The position numbers and the translations under genes were made by a program. DNA of 64,000 nucleotides, taken from the NCBI RefSeq assembly GCF_900114705.1, contig NZ_FOTW01000010.1, forward strand, positions 62,001 to 126,000, read 5' to 3'. Numbering within the stretch: the stretch's first letter is position 1; each line of letters opens with the position of its first letter. The DNA comes from Rugamonas rubra (GTDB lineage: Bacteria; Pseudomonadota; Gammaproteobacteria; Burkholderiales; Burkholderiaceae_D). Positions 47,312 through 55,061 of the stretch are shown here, piece after piece. The notes beneath the pieces were generated by a model, which was not told the origin of the DNA, searched no databases, and saw nothing but the letters and a program-made list of their open reading frames with translations.

Positions 47312-48406
47312 TCAGCGCATGCTGTTGAGCATGTCGTGCAGCTCGAGCCGGTTGTAGGCGGCGCGCATGGCGTCCTTCGGGTTGACGGTCTTCCTGGCCA
47401 CCAGCTGGGCCAGCACCTCGTTGAGGCCGCGCGACAGGTTGTCCTCCTTGCGGCGCAGGAACTCGGCCATCAGGTGGGTCTTGGCCGGGTCGACGATGTA
47501 GGGCGCGGCCTGCTGGTTGTGGTTGAAGATCATCTCGCTGGCCAGCACGAACTCGTCGCCGGACTCGGTCGGCAGCAGGCTCTGGTAGATGATGCCGAGC
47601 AGGGCGTTGGCCAGCGTGGCGGCGCGCTGGGCGCGCTGCTCCGGCGAGAAGAAGGCCAGCAGCTTGGTCACCGCGCTCATGGCGCTGCTGGTGTGCATGG
47701 TGGCCAGCACCAGGTGGCCCGACTCGCCGGCGTGCAGCACGGTGTCGGCGGTGTCGAAGTCGCGGATCTCGCCGACCATCAGAATGTCCGGCTTCTGCCG
47801 CAGCGCCTCGCGCAGGCCGGCCGAGAAGCTGGCCGTGTCGGTCGGCACCTCCTTCTGCGAGATGATCGACTGGCGCCGCCCCAGCTGGTACTCGATCGGC
47901 TCCTCGATGGTGATGATGTGGGCGTTGCGCGTCGCGTTCAGGTGCTCGAGCATGGCGGCGATGGTGGTGGTCTTGCCCGAGCCGGTCGGCCCGGTCACCA
48001 GGATGATGCCCTTGCTGGCCTCGAGCAGGGTCTTGGCGTAGTGCGGCAGGCCGGTCTTGTCGAGCGCCAGCGGCTGCAGCGGCAGGCGGCGGATCGACAC
48101 GGCCACCTTCTCGCCGCAGGACAAGCGGTAGACGTTGCAGCGCAGCCGGCAGGAGCTGAGCACCATCGGCCGGTCGATCGCCCCCTCGACGATCTTGTCC
48201 TCCCAGTCCGGATCGATGCCGCGCAGGATCGGCAGCATCTCCTCGCGCGCCACCGGGCGCGGGTCGAGCTGCTGCCAGCCGCGCGGCGTCTTGAGCATGG
48301 CCGGCGCGTCCTGCTCGAGGTGGATGTCGGAAAAGGTCTGGCCGGCGTTGATCCGTTCGACTATCTCGTGCAGCAGGTCGCGCGCGGCGACGATTTCATT
48401 GGACAT
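47312..48406 (-). CDS. PilT/PilU-like secretion ATPase in the type III locus
   Basis: 364 residues. The N-terminal PAS-like part (SDIHLEQDAPAMLKTPRGW) is followed by the RecA-like core. Walker A GPTGSGKT is at 139-146, the Asp box at ITIEEPIEY, Walker B at DILMVGEIRD (207-216), and the His box at MHTSSA. This is a hexameric retraction-type motor of the PilT/PilU group. No other type IV pilus genes lie around it; it is next to type III genes on the same strand. The C-terminal AIRNLIRE motif of canonical PilT is not seen. It may serve pili encoded elsewhere or have been adopted by this locus. Confidence 0.85.
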   Translation of the reverse strand: MSNEIVAARDLLHEIVERINAGQTFSDIHLEQDAPAMLKTPRGWQQLDPRPVAREEMLPILRGIDPDWEDKIVEGAIDRPMVLSSCRLRCNVYRLSCGEKVAVSIRRLPLQPLALDKTGLPHYAKTLLEASKGIILVTGPTGSGKTTTIAAMLEHLNATRNAHIITIEEPIEYQLGRRQSIISQKEVPTDTASFSAGLREALRQKPDILMVGEIRDFDTADTVLHAGESGHLVLATMHTSSAMSAVTKLLAFFSPEQRAQRAATLANALLGIIYQSLLPTESGDEFVLASEMIFNHNQQAAPYIVDPAKTHLMAEFLRRKEDNLSRGLNEVLAQLVARKTVNPKDAMRAAYNRLELHDMLNSMR

Positions 48407-48611
48407 GGTGGCCCTTCAATGGGAGGCCCGCCTCCGGCGCGGAGGACGGGCGTGACGATCAAGAACGCCGCCCCCGCGGGCGGCGCGTTGGCGCGGCCGG
48501 CGGCGCCCGGCCGCGCGCCCCCTGCCGGCAATTCTACCGAAGCGGCGGAAGAAAATTCCTCAACAATTATTACCGCCCGGGCGGGGGCGCGCCGGCGGGG
48601 CGCGCGCCGGG

Positions 48612-48774
48612 CTAGTGTCCTGAATTGCAGATTCGTTGAATAAATATGACGAGAATCGTCCTGATACTGCGTCACAAATGCGCGCAAGGCCCCGGCCTTG
48701 CTGTGCTTTGTTCCTTGTCTCAGGCCGATTTCGCCATATTTATGGCTCAACGAACCAGCAATTCAGGACACTAG
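48612..48774. mobile_element. MITE-like element of about 163 bp with long terminal inverted repeats
   Basis: CTAGTGTCCTGAATTGC at 48612 and its perfect reverse complement ending at 48774 form 17-base terminal repeats. Beyond a short break the arms keep matching for about 45 bases each (TTCGTTGA and ATAAATATG on the left, complements on the right). There is no coding capacity. CTAG at both outer ends fits the YTAR target duplication of IS5-type transposases, so it may be mobilised in trans by an IS5-family element. Family is inferred from the target only. Confidence 0.8.
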
Positions 48775-49169
48775 TCCTTGATGTCGCCGTCCTCGCCGCC
48801 CTCATCCCCGCCGCCCTTGCCGGCCGCCTTCTCCAACGCCTTCGGGTCGACGCCCAGCATGCCGGCAAGCTTGTCGAGCTCCTCGGGGGTGATTTTGCCG
48901 CTCTTCAGCTTTTTGAGCAGCTCGGCCAACTCGTCCGAACCGCCCTCGCCGGCATCGCCACTTCCGCCGGCCTCCTCGGCCTTCATCTCCTTTTCCTTGC
49001 GCGAGGCCAGCTCGTCGATCACCGCCTTCATCTCGCCCGGTTTCAGGTCGCCGCTCTTCAGCATGCCCTTCAACTCGTTGTCCGACTTGTTCGCCAGGCC
49101 GTCGCGGAACTTGTCGTCCGCCGGGCTGTGGACGTCGTTGCTGGGCGCTGGGCCGCCGACTCTACTCAT
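48771..49169 (-). CDS. Acidic Gly/Lys/Glu-rich protein of the type III locus, end formed by the MITE
   Basis: 132 residues from the ATG at 49169 (AGGAG ten bases upstream). It is hydrophilic, with repeated charged motifs (LKGMLKSGDLKPGEMKAVID and LKKLKSGKITPEELDKLAG), and ends GGDEGGEDGDIKD. The stop codon TAG is made by the terminal CTAG of the MITE, so the native C-terminus may have been longer. A harpin-like or other small secreted substrate is possible given the acidic, Gly-rich, cysteine-free composition. Not recognised as a family. Confidence 0.6.
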   Translation of the reverse strand: MSRVGGPAPSNDVHSPADDKFRDGLANKSDNELKGMLKSGDLKPGEMKAVIDELASRKEKEMKAEEAGGSGDAGEGGSDELAELLKKLKSGKITPEELDKLAGMLGVDPKALEKAAGKGGGDEGGEDGDIKD

Positions 49170-49269
49170 GATGTGTATCTCCTGTGGTTGGGAATGGGGG
49201 GAACCGCGTGCTACACAGATGAGTGGCGCGTGGCGCCGAACGGTTCCCGCCGCCACACGCCCGGCCCGC

Positions 49270-49770
49270 TCAGACCGACTCGGCGTCCTCGTCGCGGCCG
49301 CACAGCGCGCCGCCGCAGCTGTCGGCCAGGCTGGCGTCGCAGCGGCCGACGCCGCCGCAGCGCTGCTCGCACTCGCCGCGCGAACGGGGCCGCGCCCGGC
49401 TGCCGGCCTGGCGCGGCCCAGGCGCCGGCGCGCGCAGCTGCGGCCGGCCCGGCGTGCCGGCCAGCGCCAGGTGGGCCGCCCGGTCGTCCAGCCCGAGCAG
49501 CACGGCCGGCAGCTGGCGCGCCTCGGCGCCGATGGCGCAGTCGCGCGGCGCCGGCCAGGCGATGGCGGCGCCGCGCGGCGCGGCGGCGCGCTTCTTGAGC
49601 GCCGGCGCCGGCGCCGGGCCGGCCTCGGGCGGCGCCTTGGCGTCGCCGGCGGCGCCGGGCGCGCCGCCCCGGCCGGCGCCGGCCACGCTGGCGCGCGCGG
49701 CGCCGGCCGCCGGCGCCGGCGTTGGCGCCGGCGTTGGCGGCGCCGCCGCGCGGGAGTCGTTCAGCTTCAC
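49270..49770 (-). CDS. Pro/Ala-rich protein with Cys-rich tail, coupled to sctU
   Basis: 166 residues from a GTG at 49770, nine bases after the sctU stop, with GAGG upstream. The first 60 residues are Ala/Pro-rich and likely disordered. The middle (AIGAEARQLPAVLLGLDDRAAHLAL) is the only part that looks folded (core AVLLGLDDRAAHLAL). The tail has five cysteines (CEQRCGGVGRCDASL and CGGALCG). Not recognised. It could be a locus-specific regulator or substrate. Confidence is moderate because the GC-rich sequence opens many frames. Confidence 0.5.
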   Translation of the reverse strand: MKLNDSRAAAPPTPAPTPAPAAGAARASVAGAGRGGAPGAAGDAKAPPEAGPAPAPALKKRAAAPRGAAIAWPAPRDCAIGAEARQLPAVLLGLDDRAAHLALAGTPGRPQLRAPAPGPRQAGSRARPRSRGECEQRCGGVGRCDASLADSCGGALCGRDEDAESV

Positions 49771-49779
49771 CCCGCCGCC

Positions 49780-50895
49780 TCAGGCCGCGCCGGGCCGCTG
49801 GCCGGGCGGCGGCTCGCCGTCGCTCTCCAGCTCGACCTCGCGGCCGCAGTCGTCGGCGGCCAGCAGCTCGGCCACCACCGCGTACACATAGGCCACCGCC
49901 TCGTAGCTGGCGCGCGGGATGGCGGCGTCGAGCCGGCCGCTGGCGTACAGCGTGCGCGCCAGCCAGACATGGCGGATCACCGGGATGCCGCACTCGCGCG
50001 CCCGCAGTATCATCGCCTGCGCCACGTCGTCGCGGCCCTTGGCCAGCACCAGCGGCACGCCGCCGGCCTCCGGCTGGTACAACAGGGCGACGGCGAAGTG
50101 GGTCGGGTTGACCACCACGGCGTTGGCCTTGGCCGTCTTGGCGCTCGGTCCGGACATGGCCAGCTGGCGCGCCAGCTGCTTGCGCTGGCCCTTGACCATC
50201 GGGTCGCCCTCGGACTCCTTGTACTCCTTCTTGACCTCCTCCATGTCCATCATCAGGTCCTTGGTGTGGAAATGCAGCTGCATGCCGTAGTCGACCGCGC
50301 CGAGACACAGGCAGACCACCACCAGGGTGTGGAACACCGAGCGCAGCAGTTCGAGGAAGCCGTGGAAGACGTCCTTCGGCTCGCCGCCGGACAGGGCCAG
50401 GATGGTCGGCAGCTGCTCGCGCACCAGGTTGAAGACGATCCAGCCGATCAGGCCGGCCTTGAACACGGTCAGCATCAACTCGATCAGCTTCTTCACGGCG
50501 AACAGCTGCTTGATGCCGTTGACCGGATTGAGCTTGTCGAACTTGGGCGTGATCGCCTCGCCCGAGATCAACACGCCGAACTGCCCCCAGTAGGCCGCCA
50601 CCGCCACCACGCCGCACAGCAGCCAGAACAGGAAGACCACCACCAGCAACAGCAGCGTCACCGCCGACAGCAACTGGCCCAGCGCCGGCAGGAAGGGCCG
50701 GCCGATGCCGGCCAGGGCCAGCTCGAACAGCGCGAACAACGCTGCGCGCCACAGCGGCTCGGTGGCGAAGCACAGCTCGGCCACCGCCAGCAGCATGCAC
50801 AGGCGCGCCAGGTCGCGGCTGACCGGCACCTGGCCCTTCTCGCGCGCGTCCTCGAGCTTCTTCTCGCTGGGTTGTTCGGTCTTGTCGTCGCTCAC
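49780..50895 (-). CDS. sctU: Type III secretion export-gate switch protein SctU
   Basis: 371 residues. Four N-terminal membrane helices are followed by a cytoplasmic domain with the autocleavage site NPTH at 263-266. Cleavage between Asn and Pro switches the substrate class. TEQPSEKKLEDAREKGQVP is the usual N-terminal signature. The start overlaps the sctT stop (ATGA). The C-terminal tail (EPPPGQRPGAA) is longer than in YscU. FlhB is excluded by the surrounding Sct genes. Confidence 0.95.
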   Translation of the reverse strand: MSDDKTEQPSEKKLEDAREKGQVPVSRDLARLCMLLAVAELCFATEPLWRAALFALFELALAGIGRPFLPALGQLLSAVTLLLLVVVFLFWLLCGVVAVAAYWGQFGVLISGEAITPKFDKLNPVNGIKQLFAVKKLIELMLTVFKAGLIGWIVFNLVREQLPTILALSGGEPKDVFHGFLELLRSVFHTLVVVCLCLGAVDYGMQLHFHTKDLMMDMEEVKKEYKESEGDPMVKGQRKQLARQLAMSGPSAKTAKANAVVVNPTHFAVALLYQPEAGGVPLVLAKGRDDVAQAMILRARECGIPVIRHVWLARTLYASGRLDAAIPRASYEAVAYVYAVVAELLAADDCGREVELESDGEPPPGQRPGAA

Positions 50896-51713
50896 GGCAG
50901 CGGCTCCGCCGGCGCGCGCGGGCCGGGGCCGACCTGCAGCAGGCTGGCCGCCAGGTCCAGCATGTGGGCGAAGTCGCCGCCGACGTAGTGCGACAGCGTC
51001 GGCCAGTAGACCAGCAGGATGAACATGCCGAGCAGGCTCTTGATCGGCGACGAGGCGAACGACACCTGCAGGTTGGAGGCGAACACGCCGACCATGGCGA
51101 AGCCGAAGTCGACCATCACCAGCGGGATCAGCACCGGACCGCCGTACACCAGCACGTACCAGAGGAACTCGCCGAAGCGCTTGACCACCACGTCGAAATG
51201 GCCCGGCTCGAACGGCGGCAGCAGGTGGAACACCGGCCAGCTGCCGTAGCTCTCGATCAGGATGCGCGCCAGCGCGACGAACAGGCCGGCCTGTATCATC
51301 AGCAGCACCACCGCCTGCACCAGCATGGCGCCGAGCGCGCTGGCGTCCTGGTCCATCGACTGGTTGTTGGCCTGGATCTGGATCGGCGAGCGCTGGCTGT
51401 CGAGGATCGAGCCGATCGACTGCACCACCCAGATCGGCAGCGCCAGCAGCACGCCCAGCATGCCGCCGAGCAGCGTCTCCTTGAACACCAGCACGACGGC
51501 GGTGAACACGTCGGGCGGCGTGTGGCGCACGAACTCGAAGGTCGGCAGCGCCGCCGGCAGCGCCACGGCCAGCGCGGCGCCGGTGCGCGCCATGCCGGTC
51601 AGCGTGCGCAGGCTGAAGCCGGGCAGGATGGTCAGGCAGACCAGGGCGCGCGGCGTGACCAGGGCGATGGTCACCAGCAGCGTCTGCAGGTCGAGCAGCA
51701 GGGATGGCGGCAT
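50892..51713 (-). CDS. sctT: Type III secretion export-apparatus protein SctT
   Basis: 273 residues, six or so membrane helices. LPGFSLRTLTGMARTGAALA and SIGSILDSQRSPIQIQANN-type cytoplasmic loop (core SQRSPIQIQANNQSMDQ) are SctT/SpaR/FliR signatures. It builds the entry pore with SctR and SctS. It lies between sctS and sctU in the universal RSTU order. Confidence 0.94.
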   Translation of the reverse strand: MPPSLLLDLQTLLVTIALVTPRALVCLTILPGFSLRTLTGMARTGAALAVALPAALPTFEFVRHTPPDVFTAVVLVFKETLLGGMLGVLLALPIWVVQSIGSILDSQRSPIQIQANNQSMDQDASALGAMLVQAVVLLMIQAGLFVALARILIESYGSWPVFHLLPPFEPGHFDVVVKRFGEFLWYVLVYGGPVLIPLVMVDFGFAMVGVFASNLQVSFASSPIKSLLGMFILLVYWPTLSHYVGGDFAHMLDLAASLLQVGPGPRAPAEPLP

Positions 51714-51723
51714 GCGGCGCTCC

Positions 51724-51990
51724 TCAGTGGCCGATGTTGGGGACCATGGCCAGCGCCAGGTCGGTCAGCTGCAGCAGCTCGGTGCCGAACCAGCGCCCCA
51801 CCGCCGTGATGGTGACCGCCACCGAGACCAGCTTGACCACGTAGGGCAGCGTCTGGTCCTGGATCTGCGTGACCGCCTGCACCAGCGACACGACGACGCC
51901 GAACAGGGTGGCGATGATCAGCGGCGGCGCCGACAGGACGATCGCCAGCCACAGGCCGTGCTGGAAGAAGTTGATGGTGTCGGCGGTCAT
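51724..51990 (-). CDS. sctS: Type III secretion export-apparatus protein SctS
   Basis: 88 residues, two membrane helices (about 12-40 and 50-75). SAPPLIIATLFGVVVSLVQA and TQIQDQTLPYVVKL are diagnostic of the SctS/FliQ family. The ATG at 51990 gives MTADTINFF, the normal start. It lies ten bases upstream of sctT. Confidence 0.94.
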   Translation of the reverse strand: MTADTINFFQHGLWLAIVLSAPPLIIATLFGVVVSLVQAVTQIQDQTLPYVVKLVSVAVTITAVGRWFGTELLQLTDLALAMVPNIGH

Positions 51991-52035
51991 CGCGCCCCCC
52001 CCGCCGCGCCGCGCGGCGGCCGGCACAGGCGCCGG

Positions 52036-52689
52036 CTAGGCATACGACAACGCCAGCGCGTTGAGCAGCTTGCCCCAGCCGTCCACCATGGTAAACAGCA
52101 GCAGCTTGAGCGGAATGGTGATGGTCTGCGGGCTGACCTGCTGCATGCCCAGCGCCATCAGCACGTTCGACACCAGCAGGTCGATCACCACGAAGGGGAT
52201 GTAGAGCAGGAAGCCGATCTCGTAGCCGGTCTGCAGCTCGGAGACGACGAAGGCGGGGATCAGCACCAGCGTGTCGCTGTCCCTGGCGCCCTGCGCGGCC
52301 TCCTTCGGCCAGAGCTTTTTCGCCGAGGCGAGGAACAGCTCGCGCTGGTCGGGCCGGCTGTGCTTGAGCATGAAGGCGCGCAGCGGCTCGAAGGCGTCCT
52401 GCGCCTGGGCCAGCACCGGCCTGGCCTGGCTGCCGCGGCCGGACTCGATGTTGGCGGCGATCTTGCCGATCTCCTGCACCGTCGGCGCCATCACGAACAC
52501 CGTCATCGCCAGCGAGATGCCGTAGATGGCCAGCGTCGGCGGCACCTGCTGCACGCCGGTGGCGCTGCGCAGGATCAGCAGCACCATCGAGATCTTCAGG
52601 AAGGAGGTCGTCGTCACCACGATGAAGGGCACCAGCGACAGCATGCCCAGCAGGATGGCGAAGGAGACCACATCGAACTGGCCGCCCAC
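52036..52689 (-). CDS. sctR: Type III secretion export-apparatus protein SctR
   Basis: 217 residues with a GTG start at 52689, overlapping the sctQ stop by one base (TAGTG). SLVPFIVVTTTSFLKISMVL, ATGVQQVPPTLAIYGISLAM and FVVSELQTGYEIGFLLYIPF are classic SctR/FliP motifs, and IDLLVSNVLMALGMQQVSP near the end. Five copies form the core of the export gate. Its order with S, T and U is intact. Confidence 0.95.
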   Translation of the reverse strand: MGGQFDVVSFAILLGMLSLVPFIVVTTTSFLKISMVLLILRSATGVQQVPPTLAIYGISLAMTVFVMAPTVQEIGKIAANIESGRGSQARPVLAQAQDAFEPLRAFMLKHSRPDQRELFLASAKKLWPKEAAQGARDSDTLVLIPAFVVSELQTGYEIGFLLYIPFVVIDLLVSNVLMALGMQQVSPQTITIPLKLLLFTMVDGWGKLLNALALSYA

Positions 52690-53831
52690 TATGCCGCGTC
52701 CCACTCGGTGACGCGGATGCCCAGCCGGCCGGCCACGTCGACCGCCTCGCCGGTGCCGAGGCGGCGCCCGCGCGCCAGGATCGCCACCGCCGCCGGCGAG
52801 CCGCCGTGGCAGGACAGCACGGCGCCGGGCGCCAGCGCGCGCAGTTCGCCGAGCGTCAGGCGCAGGTGTCCCAGTTCGAAGCTGAGGGTCAGCGGCAGCA
52901 GGTCGAGCGGGGTCAGGGCGTCGTGCCCGGGGTCGGCGTCGGCGCCGGGGGCGGCGTCGGCGCCGGGCCCGGCGGGCGGGGCGGCGGCGGCGGCATCGGC
53001 CGGGCCGAGGTCGGCGTCGAGGTCGGGCGGCGGGGTGTCGGTCAGGGTTGGCTCCAAGGTGTCCTCCAAGGCGAGAATGTGCAGGGTGCCCGGCGCCAGG
53101 TAGCGCAGGCGGAAATGGCGGCCGCCGAGGCGCAGCCGGCCGACGCCGTCGCAGCCGAAGCGCGGCGTGTCCGGCAGCAGCACGTCGCCGGGCGCCAGCG
53201 CGCGGCAGGCGTGGCCGGGCATGGTGTGGCTGGCCAGGACCACGGCCGGCGCCAGCGGCAGGTCGAGGAAGCGCGCCAGCGGCAGGCGCCGCCGCGTCCA
53301 CGCGCCGCCCTCCAGCCAGCGCAGCCAGTCGGCCGCGCCGGCGCGGGCGGCGCCGTGCAGCACGTAGGCGGCGCCGCGCAGCTCCAGGCGCAGCGTGACG
53401 GCGTCGTCCGGCGCCGCCGGCGCGGCCAGCACGCGCTCGGCGCCGGCGAACGGCGTGCCGGCCAGGCGGCCCAGCAGCGCCGCCTGCAAACAACGCCAAC
53501 GCTCGTCGCCGCCGGCGCCGTCGGCCGGCGGCGGGCCGCCGCCCGGGTCGATGCCGCTCAGCGCGAGCAGCCAGCGCGCGCCGTCGGCCAGCTCCAGCGC
53601 GCCGAACGGGCCGGCCAGCGCCAGGCCGGCGGACCAGTCGGCGGCCGCGTCGGCGGCGCCCGGCCGCAGCGTCAGCACGGCGTCGAGCGCGGCCAGCGGG
53701 GTGTGGCAGCCCAGGCCCAGCCGGCGCGACAAGGCGGCCCGCGCCGCGCTCACGCCGGCTGGCGCCGGCGGCGGGACGGCGGCCGGCTGGACTGGGCCGG
53801 CGTGGCTGGCGGGGGCTGCGCTGTCTGGCAT
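52689..53831 (-). CDS. sctQ: Type III secretion cytoplasmic sorting-platform protein SctQ
   Basis: 380 residues. The C-terminal SpoA (SPOA) domain is at about 315-378: LLPLTLSFELGHLRLTLGEL and GEAVDVAGRLGIRVTEW, as in YscQ/FliN. The middle carries a second SpoA-like region. The first 35 residues and the linker (about 265-305) are Pro/Ala/Asp-rich. SctQ forms pods that bind SctL/SctN and substrate chaperones. An internal start giving a short SctQ-C is common in this family, and a GTG or ATG near 300 could do so here, but none is clear. Confidence 0.85.
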   Translation of the reverse strand: MPDSAAPASHAGPVQPAAVPPPAPAGVSAARAALSRRLGLGCHTPLAALDAVLTLRPGAADAAADWSAGLALAGPFGALELADGARWLLALSGIDPGGGPPPADGAGGDERWRCLQAALLGRLAGTPFAGAERVLAAPAAPDDAVTLRLELRGAAYVLHGAARAGAADWLRWLEGGAWTRRRLPLARFLDLPLAPAVVLASHTMPGHACRALAPGDVLLPDTPRFGCDGVGRLRLGGRHFRLRYLAPGTLHILALEDTLEPTLTDTPPPDLDADLGPADAAAAAPPAGPGADAAPGADADPGHDALTPLDLLPLTLSFELGHLRLTLGELRALAPGAVLSCHGGSPAAVAILARGRRLGTGEAVDVAGRLGIRVTEWDAA

Positions 53832-53877
53832 GGCCGATGGCTCCGGTGGGTTGGCGGGACGGAACGCGGCGGCGGCG

Positions 53878-54573
53878 CTACAACACCGTCAGCTCCACGT
53901 CCCGCTCCATCTGTCGCGCCAACCGGCCCTGTAGTTCCATTCGCCTGGCGCGCAGGCGCAGCGCCAGCCTGTCGTCGAAGGCGCTCAAATGGAAGCGCGC
54001 CACGCCCTGCCGCGCGTGCAGCGCCACGCCCAGCCTGCGGCCGTCCGCCATGGTCACCTCGAAGATGCCGTCGTCGCGGCCCGGCGCCAGCAGGACGGCG
54101 GCGAAGGCGTCCAGATCGAGCTCGCCGTCGGCCGGCATGGCCGGGCGCCGGATAGGGCCGGCGCCGGCGTGCTCCGTGGCCGGCGGCGCCGGCGCCGCGG
54201 CGGCACCGCCCGGCGCGCCGGCGCCGGCGCCGTCCGGCGCCGGCATGGCCAGCGGCGACGCCAGCCCCTCCGCGCCGCCCCGTTCGGCGCGCTGCGCCTC
54301 GCCGCGCGCCTCGGCCTGGCGCGCCGGCTGCCTGGACGCCGGCGGGCGCGCCGGCGCCGCCTTGCGCGCGGGCGGGCCGGACACGGCGGCCGGCGCGGCG
54401 GCCGGCCCGCGCGGCGCTGCCGGCGGCGCGGCCGCGGCGGCGGCCGCCGAGGCGCGCCGCGCCGCCGCCGCGTAGGCCGGCGCGGCGCGCGGCGGCGCTG
54501 GCGGCGCGCCGCGCGCCGCCTCGGCGTCCGCCTCGGCCCCGGGCCGCGTGGCCAGGCGCAGGTCGGCCATCAT
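53878..54573 (-). CDS. sctP: Type III secretion needle-length/substrate-switch protein SctP
   Basis: 231 residues. A long Ala/Pro-rich N-terminal region (about 20-135) is followed by a compact C-terminal domain with DGIFEVTMADGRRLGVALHA and VARFHLSAFDDRLALRLRA, like the T3S4/FliK-type switch domain that contacts SctU. The start overlaps the sctO stop (ATGA). Position between O and Q matches YscP. Confidence 0.7.
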   Translation of the reverse strand: MMADLRLATRPGAEADAEAARGAPPAPPRAAPAYAAAARRASAAAAAAAPPAAPRGPAAAPAAVSGPPARKAAPARPPASRQPARQAEARGEAQRAERGGAEGLASPLAMPAPDGAGAGAPGGAAAAPAPPATEHAGAGPIRRPAMPADGELDLDAFAAVLLAPGRDDGIFEVTMADGRRLGVALHARQGVARFHLSAFDDRLALRLRARRMELQGRLARQMERDVELTVL

Positions 54574-55061
54574 TGCTCGCCTTGCCGGGCCGCCGCGCCG
54601 ATCTCGTCGCGCAGGATGCCCAGCTTCTCCTGCTGCCGGTTGGCCTGCAGCACGCGGCGGCGCGCCACAAAGAACTCGGCGCCGGCGGCGCGCGCGCGCG
54701 CGGCGATGTCGCGGCACTCCAGTTGCAGCTCCATGGCCTCCCCCTTCATCCTTTCATAGGCGCCCTTGGCGCGGCGCATCTGGCCGCTGGTGGTGGCCAT
54801 CTTGAAGAACTGCGCGCGCGCCTCGCGCCAGACCTCGTGCGCCAGCGCCAGCGCGGCGCGCCAGCGCAGCTTGTTCTGCCGCAGCGCCAGGCGGGCGGCG
54901 CGCCAGGCCTCGCGCGCCTCCCGCCGTTCGCGCTCGAAGCGGTCGAGCCGCTGCTTGCGCACGTGCAGCAGCTGGTCCAGGCTGCGGTCGGGCGCGACCG
55001 GCTCGGCCACGTCGACCACCTCGCGCTGGCGCCGCCTGCCCGCCCGGCCCGCGCCGCTCAT
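54570..55061 (-). CDS. sctO: Type III secretion ATPase stalk protein SctO
   Basis: 163 residues, strongly helical and charged, an antiparallel coiled coil as in YscO/FliJ (LLHVRKQRLDRFERERREAR and FFVARRRVLQANRQQEKLG). It connects the ATPase to SctV and helps recycle chaperones. Start and stop both overlap neighbouring genes by four bases. Confidence 0.8.
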   Translation of the reverse strand: MSGAGRAGRRRQREVVDVAEPVAPDRSLDQLLHVRKQRLDRFERERREAREAWRAARLALRQNKLRWRAALALAHEVWREARAQFFKMATTSGQMRRAKGAYERMKGEAMELQLECRDIAARARAAGAEFFVARRRVLQANRQQEKLGILRDEIGAAARQGEQ

